Positions 1 through 6,183 are shown, counted from the stretch's first letter. The stretch is DNA of 6,259 nt from Clostridium sp. CAG:510 (GCA_000434615.1 FR880806.1:9476-15734); one strand, 5' to 3'. Numbers and translations are program-made. The notes: generated by a model from the letters alone, not told the origin.

Positions 1-618
1 ATGTCCTTTACGCTGAACCGCGTCTACACGGAATGGTACCGCAACCAGGGCTACAACTTTACCATTACCAGTTCCACCGCCTACGACCAGAAATGGATTT
101 ACGGCAGGAACACCTACCAGAACATCAACCGGATAGTGGACAGCATCTTTACCAACTACGTTTCCCGTCCCGGTATCCGCCAGCCGCTTTTTACCTCCTA
201 CTGCGACGGGCAGCGCGTGACCTGTTCCGGTTTGAGCCAGTGGGGGTCCAAATACCTCGGCGACCAGAGCTATACCGCCATCCAGATTTTGCGTTATTAT
301 TACGGAAACGACATTTATATCAACACCGCGGATATCATTTCCGGCGTCCCTTCCTCCTACCCCGGCTACGATTTAACCATCGGTTCCTCCGGTGACAAGG
401 TGCGCCAGCTCCAGCAGCAGTTAAACCGCATTGCCCAGAATTACCCTGCCATTCCGAAGGTTACGGCAGACGGCATCTACGGTTCCGCTACGGCTGCTGC
501 CGTCCGCAGCTTCCAGAACATCTTCGGGCTGCCCGCCACCGGTGTTGTGGACTTTCCGACCTGGTACGCCATCTCCCGCATCTATGTGGGCGTCACCCGG
601 ATTGCGGAGCCGTCGTAG
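1..618 (+). CDS. SpoIID-like / peptidoglycan-binding protein, C-terminal part (5' end cut by window)
   Basis: This is the last 205 codons of a cell-wall protein. Residues 77-105 (GLSQWGS, then an SYTAIQILRYYYG stretch) match the end of SpoIID/LytB domains, where the pattern is G-x-SQ-x-GA followed by a Y-x-x-IL-x-YYY segment. Two cysteines (C68, C75) sit just before it. Residues 124-192 form a PG_binding_1 domain, with the typical GSSGDKVRQLQ start, a DGIYGSATAAAVRSFQ core and a GLPATGVVD turn. SpoIID proteins cleave glycan strands lacking stem peptides during sporulation, and PG_binding_1 anchors wall enzymes to peptidoglycan; a wall-acting, probably exported protein is inferred. The ATG at base 1 is unlikely to be the true start: no ribosome binding site can be seen, and the SpoIID domain lacks its N-terminal part, including the region of the catalytic glutamate. 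The gene therefore extends left of the window. The stop is TAG at 616-618, and a terminator follows about 40 nt later. Confidence 0.8.
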   Translation: MSFTLNRVYTEWYRNQGYNFTITSSTAYDQKWIYGRNTYQNINRIVDSIFTNYVSRPGIRQPLFTSYCDGQRVTCSGLSQWGSKYLGDQSYTAIQILRYYYGNDIYINTADIISGVPSSYPGYDLTIGSSGDKVRQLQQQLNRIAQNYPAIPKVTADGIYGSATAAAVRSFQNIFGLPATGVVDFPTWYAISRIYVGVTRIAEPS

Positions 619-659
619 AGGAAAACTTTCTTTCCGGACTTGTTATGCGGATGCACGAA

Positions 660-689
660 AAAAGGGGGCTGCTTGCACAGCTCCCTTTT
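660..689. terminator. Bidirectional Rho-independent terminator between convergent genes
   Basis: A 12-bp stem is formed by 660-671 (AAAAGGGGGCTG) with 678-689 (CAGCTCCCTTTT in part), containing one G-T wobble, around a 6-nt loop. On the plus strand the arm ends in TTTT, then G and another TTTT. On the minus strand the complement of A658-A663 gives a U-run. It lies 41 nt after the stop of the plus-strand wall gene and 6 nt after the stop of greA, so it can end both transcripts. Confidence 0.85.
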
Positions 690-695
690 GTTTTC

Positions 696-1199
696 CTAAA
701 AGCTCCGGATTTTATCGCTTCCGTCATCCACGGTGTTTTCTATCTTCAGTATTTTTACATCATAACCGGCGCCGGGATTTACTTCTACGGAAACCACATC
801 GCCCACCTTGTGCCCCAAAAGCGCTTTGCCTAAGGGGGACTCGTTGGAAATGAGGCCATGCAGGGAGTCGCCCCGCATGGTCGTTACAATCTTGTAAACC
901 TCCGTGCTGCCGTCATCCGCAAACTCTATGGTAACCGTGTTGTCGATACCCACTTCGTCCTCGGCGGACTCGTCGGATATGACCTCCGCCGTCCTTATCA
1001 TACGGTCTAAGAAACGGATACGGCTTTCGTTTTTGTTCTTTTCCTTCTTGGCTGCATGGTATTCAAAGTTTTCACTTAAATCCCCATGTGCCCTGGCCTC
1101 CTTTACGTCCTCCAAAAGCTTCGGACGCAATGTCAGCTTCCGGTATTCAATTTCCTCTTCCATACGACGGATATCGTTTTTCGTCAGCTTGTCGTTCAT
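696..1199 (-). CDS. greA: Transcription elongation factor GreA/GreB family
   Basis: This 167-aa protein has normal GreA length (about 158 in E. coli). GreA enters the secondary channel of backtracked RNA polymerase and stimulates cleavage of the extruded RNA 3' end. Residues 1-75 form the N-terminal coiled-coil domain. The tip carries G39-D40-L-x-E43-N44 followed by EYHAA; D40 and E43 correspond to E. coli D41 and E44, which help coordinate the catalytic magnesium. The C-terminal domain (about 92-160) contains the conserved SPLGKALLGHKVGD block at about residues 122-135. I chose ATG at 1199 because MNDKLTKNDIRRMEEE matches the usual N-terminus; a GGAAAGGA site lies 12 nt upstream. A TTG at 1238 would add 13 residues and overlap htpG, which is less likely. 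The gap after htpG is only 28 nt with no terminator, so co-transcription is expected. Clostridia often have more than one greA, so this could be the accessory copy. Confidence 0.93.
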   Translation of the reverse strand: MNDKLTKNDIRRMEEEIEYRKLTLRPKLLEDVKEARAHGDLSENFEYHAAKKEKNKNESRIRFLDRMIRTAEVISDESAEDEVGIDNTVTIEFADDGSTEVYKIVTTMRGDSLHGLISNESPLGKALLGHKVGDVVSVEVNPGAGYDVKILKIENTVDDGSDKIRSF

Positions 1200-1227
1200 A
1201 GCCTGTCCGCATCCTTTCCGTGAGGGT

Positions 1228-3309
1228 TTATTTGGCAAGCAGCATCATGATTTCGTTGCTTCTGTTTACAAACTTGGTCATATCTTCCGGCTTTAAGGGT
1301 GCATGCTGCAGCTTTGCAAGGTCGTAAAGCTGTTCGCAGATCATGCCCACATGCTCATCCTCCTGATGACCGATTACATACTGTACCAGCGGATGGTTGG
1401 CATTTAAGATTAAGGTCTCGCCTTCTTCTGCCATGTCTCCCATGCCCATGCCGTTCATGGCGTACATCTTCATCATATCCTGCATACGGCGGCTTTCTTC
1501 GGAAAGGGTAATCATGGAAGAAATCTTCTTGTTTTTCAGCTTCTCTACCTTAACCTCCAGCTTGTCCTTCTTTAATGCCTTCTTCATAATCTTGGCAATG
1601 GCTTCTGCCTGGCCCTTCATTTCCTCTTCCGCTTTCTTGGAAGTCTTGGACTTGAAGGTATCTGTCAGGTCGGCATCGATTCTCTGGAATTTAATGCCCT
1701 CGTTCTTGGACTCTAACTGGGAAATAAACGGCTGGTCAATATTGTGGGTAAGTATCACGGCATCCATCTTGGCAGCCTTGAACATATTGATGTACTGGCT
1801 CTGCTGTACCTCATCGGTAACATAATAGATAACCTTTTCCTTCTTTTCTTCACCCTCGGCAGCATCGTCCGCATTGCCGCCGTTTGCACCGTCCCCGGCT
1901 GCATCACCGTCGGAAACAACTTCTGCTTCTACCTTGTTGCCGTTTTCATCGGTTGCATTTTCTGCTTCATCCGGGTCAATCTTATTGACTTCCAGGCACT
2001 CCGGCAGCGTCATATATTTGCCGTCTAAGTTCTTAAAGAGAATGTAGTCCGTCATCTTCTCACAGAACTTGTCGTCCTTTAAGCAGCCGAACTTGATAAA
2101 CGGGCTGATGTCGTCCCAGTATTTCTCATATTCTTCTTTTTCGGTCCTGCACATGCCTGCCAGCTTGTCAGCCACTTTCTTGCTGATGTAGTCGGAAATC
2201 TTCTTGACAAAGCCGTCGTTCTGCAGAGCGCTTCGGGAAACGTTAAGCGGTAAATCAGGGCAGTCGATAACACCCTTTAAGAGCATCAAAAATTCCGGAA
2301 TAACCTCTTTGATATTGTCGGCAATAAATACCTGGTTGTTGTAAAGCTTAATGGTTCCTTCGATGGACTCGTATTCCATGTTAATCTTCGGGAAGTATAA
2401 AATACCTTTCAGATTGAACGGATAGTCCATATTCAGATGAATCCAGAACAGAGGCTCCTTGTAGTCCTGGAATACCTTTCTGTAAAAGGCAACATAATCG
2501 TCCTTGGTACATTCGTTCGGACTCTTCATCCACAGAGGATTGGTGTCGTTTAAAAGCTCGGGACGTTTTCTGATTTTCAGTTTTTCTTCGTCGCCTTCTT
2601 TTTCGGGCTGGATGGTTTCGATAACCTCATCGGACTCCAGCTTTTCCTCTGTCTTGATAATCTGGGTTTCCTTGGTATCTTCCTTGCTTAAATAAATTTC
2701 GGTCGGCATGAAGGAGCAGTACTTCCTGATAACCTCTCTTGCCTTGTACTCATTACAGAACTCCAGACAATCTTCCATTAAGAACAAAGTAATGGTGGTG
2801 CCCACTTCTGCCTTATCGCCGTCTTCCATGGAAAACTCCGTACCGCCGTCACATTCCCAGTGTACTGCCTTGGCGCCTTCCTTATAGGATAAGGTGTCAA
2901 TGTGTACTTCGTCCGCAACCATAAATGCGGAATAGAAGCCCAAACCGAAGTGTCCGATAATCTGGTCTGCGTTGCTCTTGTCCTTATATTTTTCAATGAA
3001 ATCCGCCGCACCGGAGAATGCAATCTGGTTGATGTATTCTTCCACTTCGTCGGCGGTCATGCCAAGACCGTTATCCTTAAAGGTAAGCGTCTTTTTTTCC
3101 GGATTGACAATTACGTCAATTCTCGGCTTGTAGCCTTCGGGAAGCTCGTACTCTCCCATCATAGCCAGCTTCTTTAATTTGGTAATGGCATCACAGCCAT
3201 TGGAAATCAGTTCCCTGTAAAAGATGTCATGGTCGGAATACAACCACTTTTTAATAATCGGGAAAATATTGTCACTGTTAATTGATAAACTGCCTTTTTT
3301 TGCTGCCAT
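1228..3309 (-). CDS. htpG: Molecular chaperone HtpG (Hsp90)
   Basis: This 693-aa protein is a cytosolic ATP-dependent chaperone that works as a homodimer on near-native clients. The N-terminal GHKL ATPase shows all its motifs: RELISNGCDAITK (E33, N37, D40), DNGLGMT (D79) and GHFGLGF (119-125) in the ATP lid region. A charged linker spans roughly residues 207-252, and the middle domain has the SRSALQND catalytic loop with R359. The C-terminal dimerisation domain follows, with a Met-rich MKMYAMNGMGMGDM segment. The protein is longer than E. coli HtpG (624 aa), mainly because of an acidic Asp/Glu/Gly/Ala-rich insert at about 448-487. ATG at 3309 (MAAKKGS) is preferred because AGGAAGGA lies 11 nt upstream; the in-frame ATG at 3318 would leave only 2 nt. 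A CIRCE operator lies upstream, and greA follows 28 nt downstream in the same transcript. Confidence 0.97.
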   Translation of the reverse strand: MAAKKGSLSINSDNIFPIIKKWLYSDHDIFYRELISNGCDAITKLKKLAMMGEYELPEGYKPRIDVIVNPEKKTLTFKDNGLGMTADEVEEYINQIAFSGAADFIEKYKDKSNADQIIGHFGLGFYSAFMVADEVHIDTLSYKEGAKAVHWECDGGTEFSMEDGDKAEVGTTITLFLMEDCLEFCNEYKAREVIRKYCSFMPTEIYLSKEDTKETQIIKTEEKLESDEVIETIQPEKEGDEEKLKIRKRPELLNDTNPLWMKSPNECTKDDYVAFYRKVFQDYKEPLFWIHLNMDYPFNLKGILYFPKINMEYESIEGTIKLYNNQVFIADNIKEVIPEFLMLLKGVIDCPDLPLNVSRSALQNDGFVKKISDYISKKVADKLAGMCRTEKEEYEKYWDDISPFIKFGCLKDDKFCEKMTDYILFKNLDGKYMTLPECLEVNKIDPDEAENATDENGNKVEAEVVSDGDAAGDGANGGNADDAAEGEEKKEKVIYYVTDEVQQSQYINMFKAAKMDAVILTHNIDQPFISQLESKNEGIKFQRIDADLTDTFKSKTSKKAEEEMKGQAEAIAKIMKKALKKDKLEVKVEKLKNKKISSMITLSEESRRMQDMMKMYAMNGMGMGDMAEEGETLILNANHPLVQYVIGHQEDEHVGMICEQLYDLAKLQHAPLKPEDMTKFVNRSNEIMMLLAK

Positions 3310-3341
3310 ATAAAACACTGTCCTTCCTATACTAAAATACC

Positions 3342-3358
3342 GCCTGCCCGACGCAGGC
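3342..3358 (-). other. Small hairpin in htpG 5' leader
   Basis: GCCTGC (3342-3347) and GCAGGC (3353-3358) form a perfect 6-bp GC-rich stem with a 5-nt loop. It falls inside the predicted roughly 60-nt htpG leader, upstream of the AGGAAGGA ribosome binding site. No T-run follows on the minus strand, so it is not a terminator. An effect on mRNA stability is possible but unproven. Confidence 0.4.
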
Positions 3359-3378
3359 TTATTTCATCACATAAATGT

Positions 3379-3407
3379 AGTGTAAATCTGTCATGGCAAA
3401 AAGTCAA
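3379..3407 (-). promoter_or_regulatory. Predicted sigma-A promoter of htpG-greA
   Basis: On the minus strand, TTGACT (3407-3402) and TACACT (3384-3379) are separated by exactly 17 nt, matching the consensus at 5/6 and 4/6 positions. Transcription would start near 3372, giving a leader of about 63 nt before the htpG ATG. The CIRCE operator ends 8 nt upstream of the -35 box. A weaker alternative has TATAAA at 3452-3447 as -10, which would put the start at the CIRCE edge (the commoner geometry), but its -35 is poor. Confidence 0.65.
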
Positions 3408-3415
3408 TATAAAAA

Positions 3416-3442
3416 TTAGCACTCATTTAACGTGAGTGCTAA
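3416..3442 (-). promoter_or_regulatory. CIRCE element, HrcA repressor operator
   Basis: TTAGCACTC (3416-3424), a 9-nt spacer and GAGTGCTAA (3434-3442) reproduce the CIRCE consensus TTAGCACTC-N9-GAGTGCTAA at all 18 arm positions. HrcA, kept active by GroEL, binds this site and represses class I heat-shock genes. Here the only downstream gene in the minus direction is htpG, followed by greA, so heat-inducible control of this pair by HrcA is inferred. On the minus strand the hairpin is followed by a T-run, so it could also serve as a weak terminator for the preceding isomerase gene. Confidence 0.93.
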
Positions 3443-3465
3443 TAATTTTATAAACTTTATTAAAT

Positions 3466-4533
3466 TTATAGAAAATACGAATCAAACACCTTGAAAAAAT
3501 CGGAAGTGGTGACTTCCGGGTCCTGAATACAGGTAATCTCATTCCAGAGCTTTTCATTCAGGGTCCTTGTCAGGGTTTCCACATAGCTGTCGTATTCTTC
3601 GCCGAATACTTCCCTCTTCCGCTCCTCCATGATGGTCTGCTTGTTGCGGTCGGTTTCTTCCCGGTTGTAGGTGCTTACGCATTTCAGAATATGGTATCCG
3701 TCTTCATCCTCAATAATATTGCTGATTTCACCGGTACTCATATTAAAAACCACATCTTCCAGTTCTTTCGATACCTGGCCCTTACCGATGGAAGTCTGGA
3801 TGTCCGCATATTCACTGTACTGTGCCGCCACGCTTGCAAAATCGTGGGCTCCGTCCGTAGCCAGTGCATAAGCTTCTTTTGCTTCATTGTAGGCTGCCGT
3901 TTTCGTTGCCTCAGCATATTCCACCCGCTTGCCGCTTCCGTCCGTGGTATATGTGCGGATATAAATCTGCTCCACCGTTACCATACGGGCTTCATCATCG
4001 CTGATTTCGGGATTGATGTCCTGAATAATACGGGCATATACCTTTTCCGCCAGCGCATATTCCGTATACATCTGCAGAATAAGCTTTTCGGAAAGGTTCA
4101 GGGTTTCGATTTCCTTTTCATTCAAGGAAGCATAAAACGTATCGGCTGCCGCCTTCACGCTGCTTTTTTCCGCATCGTCCAGCGTTACCTTGCGCTCCTG
4201 TGCCATGAGATTCAGTGTCTTTATCTGGGCTATCCGCGCCAGTACGGTTTCTTTCAGATTGTCCTGCAAAGTGATGCCGTTCTGGCTCACTTCAAAAATC
4301 TGCTCGCCGAATACTTCTTTGTATTCATTCTGCACTGTTGTCAGATACAGCATGATTTCCGGTACCCGGCAGGACATGCTCTCTATCTTGAACACTTCGT
4401 CCTTGGCAAAACCGGTGGTCAGCACCACCTTGGTGGTACTGCCGCTTTTGCCGCAGCCCGCAAGCAGTATAAGCGCAGAAAGCAACGCTGCCGCAAGCCG
4501 TTTTCCTTTTCCTTTATTTTTACTGAATAACAT
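3466..4533 (-). CDS. PrsA/SurA-like lipoprotein peptidyl-prolyl cis-trans isomerase
   Basis: This 355-aa protein is predicted to be an exported, membrane-anchored foldase. The N-terminus has a Lys/Arg-rich start (residues 5-12), a hydrophobic core and the lipobox LLAGC with C27 as the lipidation site. Residues of about 50-170 form a helical SurA_N-like chaperone region. Residues of about 184-287 look like a parvulin (PpiC) rotamase domain: VTVEQIYIRT as first strand, FASVAAQYSE, then FNMSTGEISNIIEDEDGYHILKCV at the end. The usual GGDLG segment is replaced by IGKGQ, so catalysis is less certain than a chaperone role. PrsA proteins help fold secreted proteins at the outer membrane face. The ATG lies inside the last codons of ilvE (14-nt overlap, different frame), with AAGGGA 7 nt upstream, which implies translational coupling. 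The gene ends just before the CIRCE element. The symbol prsA would be reasonable but is not proven. Confidence 0.85.
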   Translation of the reverse strand: MLFSKNKGKGKRLAAALLSALILLAGCGKSGSTTKVVLTTGFAKDEVFKIESMSCRVPEIMLYLTTVQNEYKEVFGEQIFEVSQNGITLQDNLKETVLARIAQIKTLNLMAQERKVTLDDAEKSSVKAAADTFYASLNEKEIETLNLSEKLILQMYTEYALAEKVYARIIQDINPEISDDEARMVTVEQIYIRTYTTDGSGKRVEYAEATKTAAYNEAKEAYALATDGAHDFASVAAQYSEYADIQTSIGKGQVSKELEDVVFNMSTGEISNIIEDEDGYHILKCVSTYNREETDRNKQTIMEERKREVFGEEYDSYVETLTRTLNEKLWNEITCIQDPEVTTSDFFKVFDSYFL

Positions 4534-5554
4534 GAATCCATCCCTTAGGGCCTTCGATACGTCCCATCTGAATACCGGTCAGTGTTTCATAAAGCTTTCT
4601 GGTAACAGGGCCCATATCGTCCATACCGCTGGGCAGGCAGATTTCATTGCCGTGGTCAACAATCTTGCCGACAGGAGAAATAACGGCTGCTGTACCGCAG
4701 AGACCGCATTCTGCCATGTCTTTCAGTTCATCCTTGTAAACTTCTCTTTCTTCTACTTCCAGTCCTAAGATGTCTCTTGCCACTACTACTAAGGAACGTC
4801 TGGTAATGGAAGGAAGAATACTGTCGGACTTCGGTGTTACAACCTTGCCGTCCTTGGTTACGAACAGGATGTTGGCACCACCGGTTTCCTCAAGCTTGGT
4901 ACGGGTTGCCGGGTCAAGATACATATTTTCCGCATAACCTTCCTTGTGTGCCGTTACGATGGCATGAAGGCTCATTGCATAGTTAAGTCCGGCTTTGATG
5001 TGTCCGGTTCCGTGAGGTGCCGCACGGTCAAAGTCACTGATTTTAACGGTAATGGGCTTTGCGCCGCCCTTGAAGTAAGGACCTACGGGTGTACAGAACA
5101 TTCTGAACTGGTACTCGTCTGCGGGCTTAACACCGATAACCGGGTTGCTGCCGAACATGTAAGGTCTGATATAAAGGGTTGCGCCGCTGCCGTAAGGGGG
5201 CACATATGCCGCATTGGCTGCCACTACTTTATTGACAGCATCGATAAATTTCTCCTTGGGGAATACGGGCATTTCCAGTCTTGCTGCGGAATCCATCATT
5301 CTTTCTGCATTTAAGTCCGGGCGGAAGGTTACGATGTGTCCGTCCTCTGTGGTATAAGCCTTTAATCCTTCAAATACGGTCTGTGCGTACTGGAGTACGC
5401 CTGCGCATTCATTCAGTACAACATTAGGATCTTCTGTCAGGGTGCCTTCGTCCCATGCACCGTCTTTGAAATTGGATACATACCGGTAATCTGTCTGGAT
5501 ATAACCGAAACCGATGCTGCTCCAGTCAATGTTTTTCTTCGTTGTATTTTCCAT
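4520..5554 (-). CDS. ilvE: Branched-chain amino acid aminotransferase
   Basis: This 344-aa pyridoxal-phosphate enzyme of fold type IV interconverts leucine, isoleucine and valine with their 2-oxo acids, using glutamate/2-oxoglutarate. It catalyses the last step of branched-chain amino acid synthesis, in the cytosol. Diagnostic blocks, in order, are QTVFEGLKAY (58-67), the PLP-lysine segment GTGHIKAGLNYAMS (182-195, K187), LEETGGANILFV (221-232, E223 near the cofactor), ILPSITRRSL (246-255) and CGTAAVISPVGKI (286-298). A CxxC pair (C283, C286) lies at the position of the redox CxxC of mammalian enzymes. Length is typical for BCATs of this type. The ATG at 5554 is preceded by AGGAGAGGAAG (5573-5563). 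The gene follows folA by 70 nt and has its own promoter there; its end overlaps the isomerase gene. No other ilv or leu gene is in view. Confidence 0.95.
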   Translation of the reverse strand: MENTTKKNIDWSSIGFGYIQTDYRYVSNFKDGAWDEGTLTEDPNVVLNECAGVLQYAQTVFEGLKAYTTEDGHIVTFRPDLNAERMMDSAARLEMPVFPKEKFIDAVNKVVAANAAYVPPYGSGATLYIRPYMFGSNPVIGVKPADEYQFRMFCTPVGPYFKGGAKPITVKISDFDRAAPHGTGHIKAGLNYAMSLHAIVTAHKEGYAENMYLDPATRTKLEETGGANILFVTKDGKVVTPKSDSILPSITRRSLVVVARDILGLEVEEREVYKDELKDMAECGLCGTAAVISPVGKIVDHGNEICLPSGMDDMGPVTRKLYETLTGIQMGRIEGPKGWIHVIQ

Positions 5555-5562
5555 AATCTGTA

Positions 5563-5573
5563 CTTCCTCTCCT
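5563..5573 (-). promoter_or_regulatory. Ribosome binding site of ilvE
   Basis: AGGAGAGGAAG on the minus strand ends 8 nt before the ATG at 5554. It is a strong purine-rich Shine-Dalgarno region and fixes the start of ilvE, since no alternative in-frame start is close by. Confidence 0.75.
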
Positions 5574-5586
5574 ATATTTTTTTACA

Positions 5587-5615
5587 ATTATTATCCTTTT
5601 TTTACGAAAAGTCAA
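5587..5615 (-). promoter_or_regulatory. Predicted sigma-A promoter of ilvE
   Basis: On the minus strand, TTGACT (5615-5610) and AATAAT (5592-5587) are 17 nt apart, each matching the consensus at 5/6 positions. They lie just after the folA stop and put the transcript start near 5580, about 26 nt before the ilvE ATG. No terminator hairpin is seen between folA and ilvE, so read-through from folA is also possible. There is no room for a T-box leader from this promoter. Confidence 0.7.
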
Positions 5616-5624
5616 CTACTTCTC

Positions 5625-6116
5625 CTATGCCTTTCGCTCATACTTTCTAAAATAATAGGTTATGTCAAAGTAGGTCTGTTCATCACTTTCTTCGGTAAGC
5701 TCCCATCCCTCGCTTCTATCCAGGTTCTCAAAAAAGCGATTGGCATCGTACGATTTTTCTATATAAAGAACATACGCCGTGTCGCACTTGGGTAAAAGTG
5801 CCTTAAATACGCTTTCTCCGCCATATACAAAAATGCTTTCCTGCTCTTTTTCCGCCAGCAGCTCTTCCAGTTCTTCCACGGAATGGGCAACCGTCACCCC
5901 TTTTTGTGCAAACTGCGCATCCTGTGTCAGAATAATATTTTCCCTGCCGTACAGGGGCTGTCCCTGCGGAAGCGCCTGCAGGGTCTTTCTTCCCATAATA
6001 ATGGTCTTTCCGAGTGTCAGGCTGTCGGTGTTTCTCTGCTCCGCCGGAATTCTCGTCAGAAAATCCCCGCCTTTGCCGATAGCCCAGTTTTCATCCACCG
6101 TTACAATAATGTTCAT
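5625..6116 (-). CDS. folA: Dihydrofolate reductase, divergent active site
   Basis: This 163-aa protein has normal DHFR length. DHFR reduces dihydrofolate to tetrahydrofolate with NADPH in the cytosol. Family blocks seen are MNIIVTVDENWAIGKGG (1-17), the cofactor region GKTIIMGRKTLQALP (36-50), a GRENIILTQD strand, the FVYGGESVFKALLP glycine motif and a C-terminal YFDITYYFRKYER strand. The usual catalytic acid position is E26 (PAE instead of PAD), as in vertebrate enzymes. The hydrophobic residues that normally follow (WF or FF) are replaced by RNTDS, and the conserved Thr before the late I-D/E motif is Leu (AYVLYIE). Activity or substrate may therefore differ, although the fold is clear. ATG at 6116 fits the family start. 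A TTG at 6146 with GGAAAGG 8 nt upstream would add 10 residues, and the reading frame stays open to an ATG at 6212, but that lies in the promoter. No thyA is adjacent. Confidence 0.88.
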   Translation of the reverse strand: MNIIVTVDENWAIGKGGDFLTRIPAEQRNTDSLTLGKTIIMGRKTLQALPQGQPLYGRENIILTQDAQFAQKGVTVAHSVEELEELLAEKEQESIFVYGGESVFKALLPKCDTAYVLYIEKSYDANRFFENLDRSEGWELTEESDEQTYFDITYYFRKYERKA

Positions 6117-6126
6117 ATCCTCACCA

Positions 6127-6162
6127 TGCCTTTCCGTAATCTGCAAACTTTGTGCCTTTCCG
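6127..6162 (-). repeat. Duplicated CGGAAAGGCA in the folA leader
   Basis: The 10-nt word CGGAAAGGCA occurs twice on the minus strand, at 6162-6153 and 6136-6127, with starts 26 nt apart. Both copies contain a GGAAAGG Shine-Dalgarno-like core. The upstream copy is 8 nt from an in-frame TTG (6146), and the downstream copy is 12 nt from the preferred ATG (6116). This makes the start of the reductase less certain. Confidence 0.5.
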
Positions 6163-6183
6163 GACTGTATTTTTTCTGCTTCC

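Noticed and set aside
431..853. Plus-strand open frame running through the terminator after the wall-protein gene
   Set aside because: It overlaps the real SpoIID-like/PG-binding frame, the terminator stem and the greA end; the translation is Arg/Pro-rich shadow sequence.
1200..1238. TTG start for greA at 1238
   Set aside because: It would overlap htpG and add 13 residues not typical of GreA; the ATG at 1199 matches the family N-terminus.
904..1296. Plus-strand open frame opposite greA and the end of htpG
   Set aside because: It spans two genes with clear family motifs on the other strand and shows no domain signal of its own.
1397..2028. Open frames on the plus strand inside htpG
   Set aside because: They are antisense shadows of a fully recognisable Hsp90 gene, without ribosome binding sites or family resemblance.
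3691..4530. Long open frame of 279 codons on the plus strand opposite the isomerase gene
   Set aside because: Its codons lie exactly opposite those of the isomerase gene. Such frames stay open when TTA, CTA and TCA codons are rare in the real gene. The translation resembles no family I know, and the opposite strand has a lipobox and a PpiC-like domain.
5555..5624. T-box or other amino-acid leader before ilvE
   Set aside because: Only 70 nt separate folA and ilvE, and the predicted leader is about 26 nt, too short for a T-box or leader-peptide attenuator.
5514..5795. Plus-strand open frame across the ilvE promoter region
   Set aside because: It is hydrophobic only because of T-rich DNA. It crosses the ends of two solid minus-strand genes and lacks a convincing ribosome binding site.
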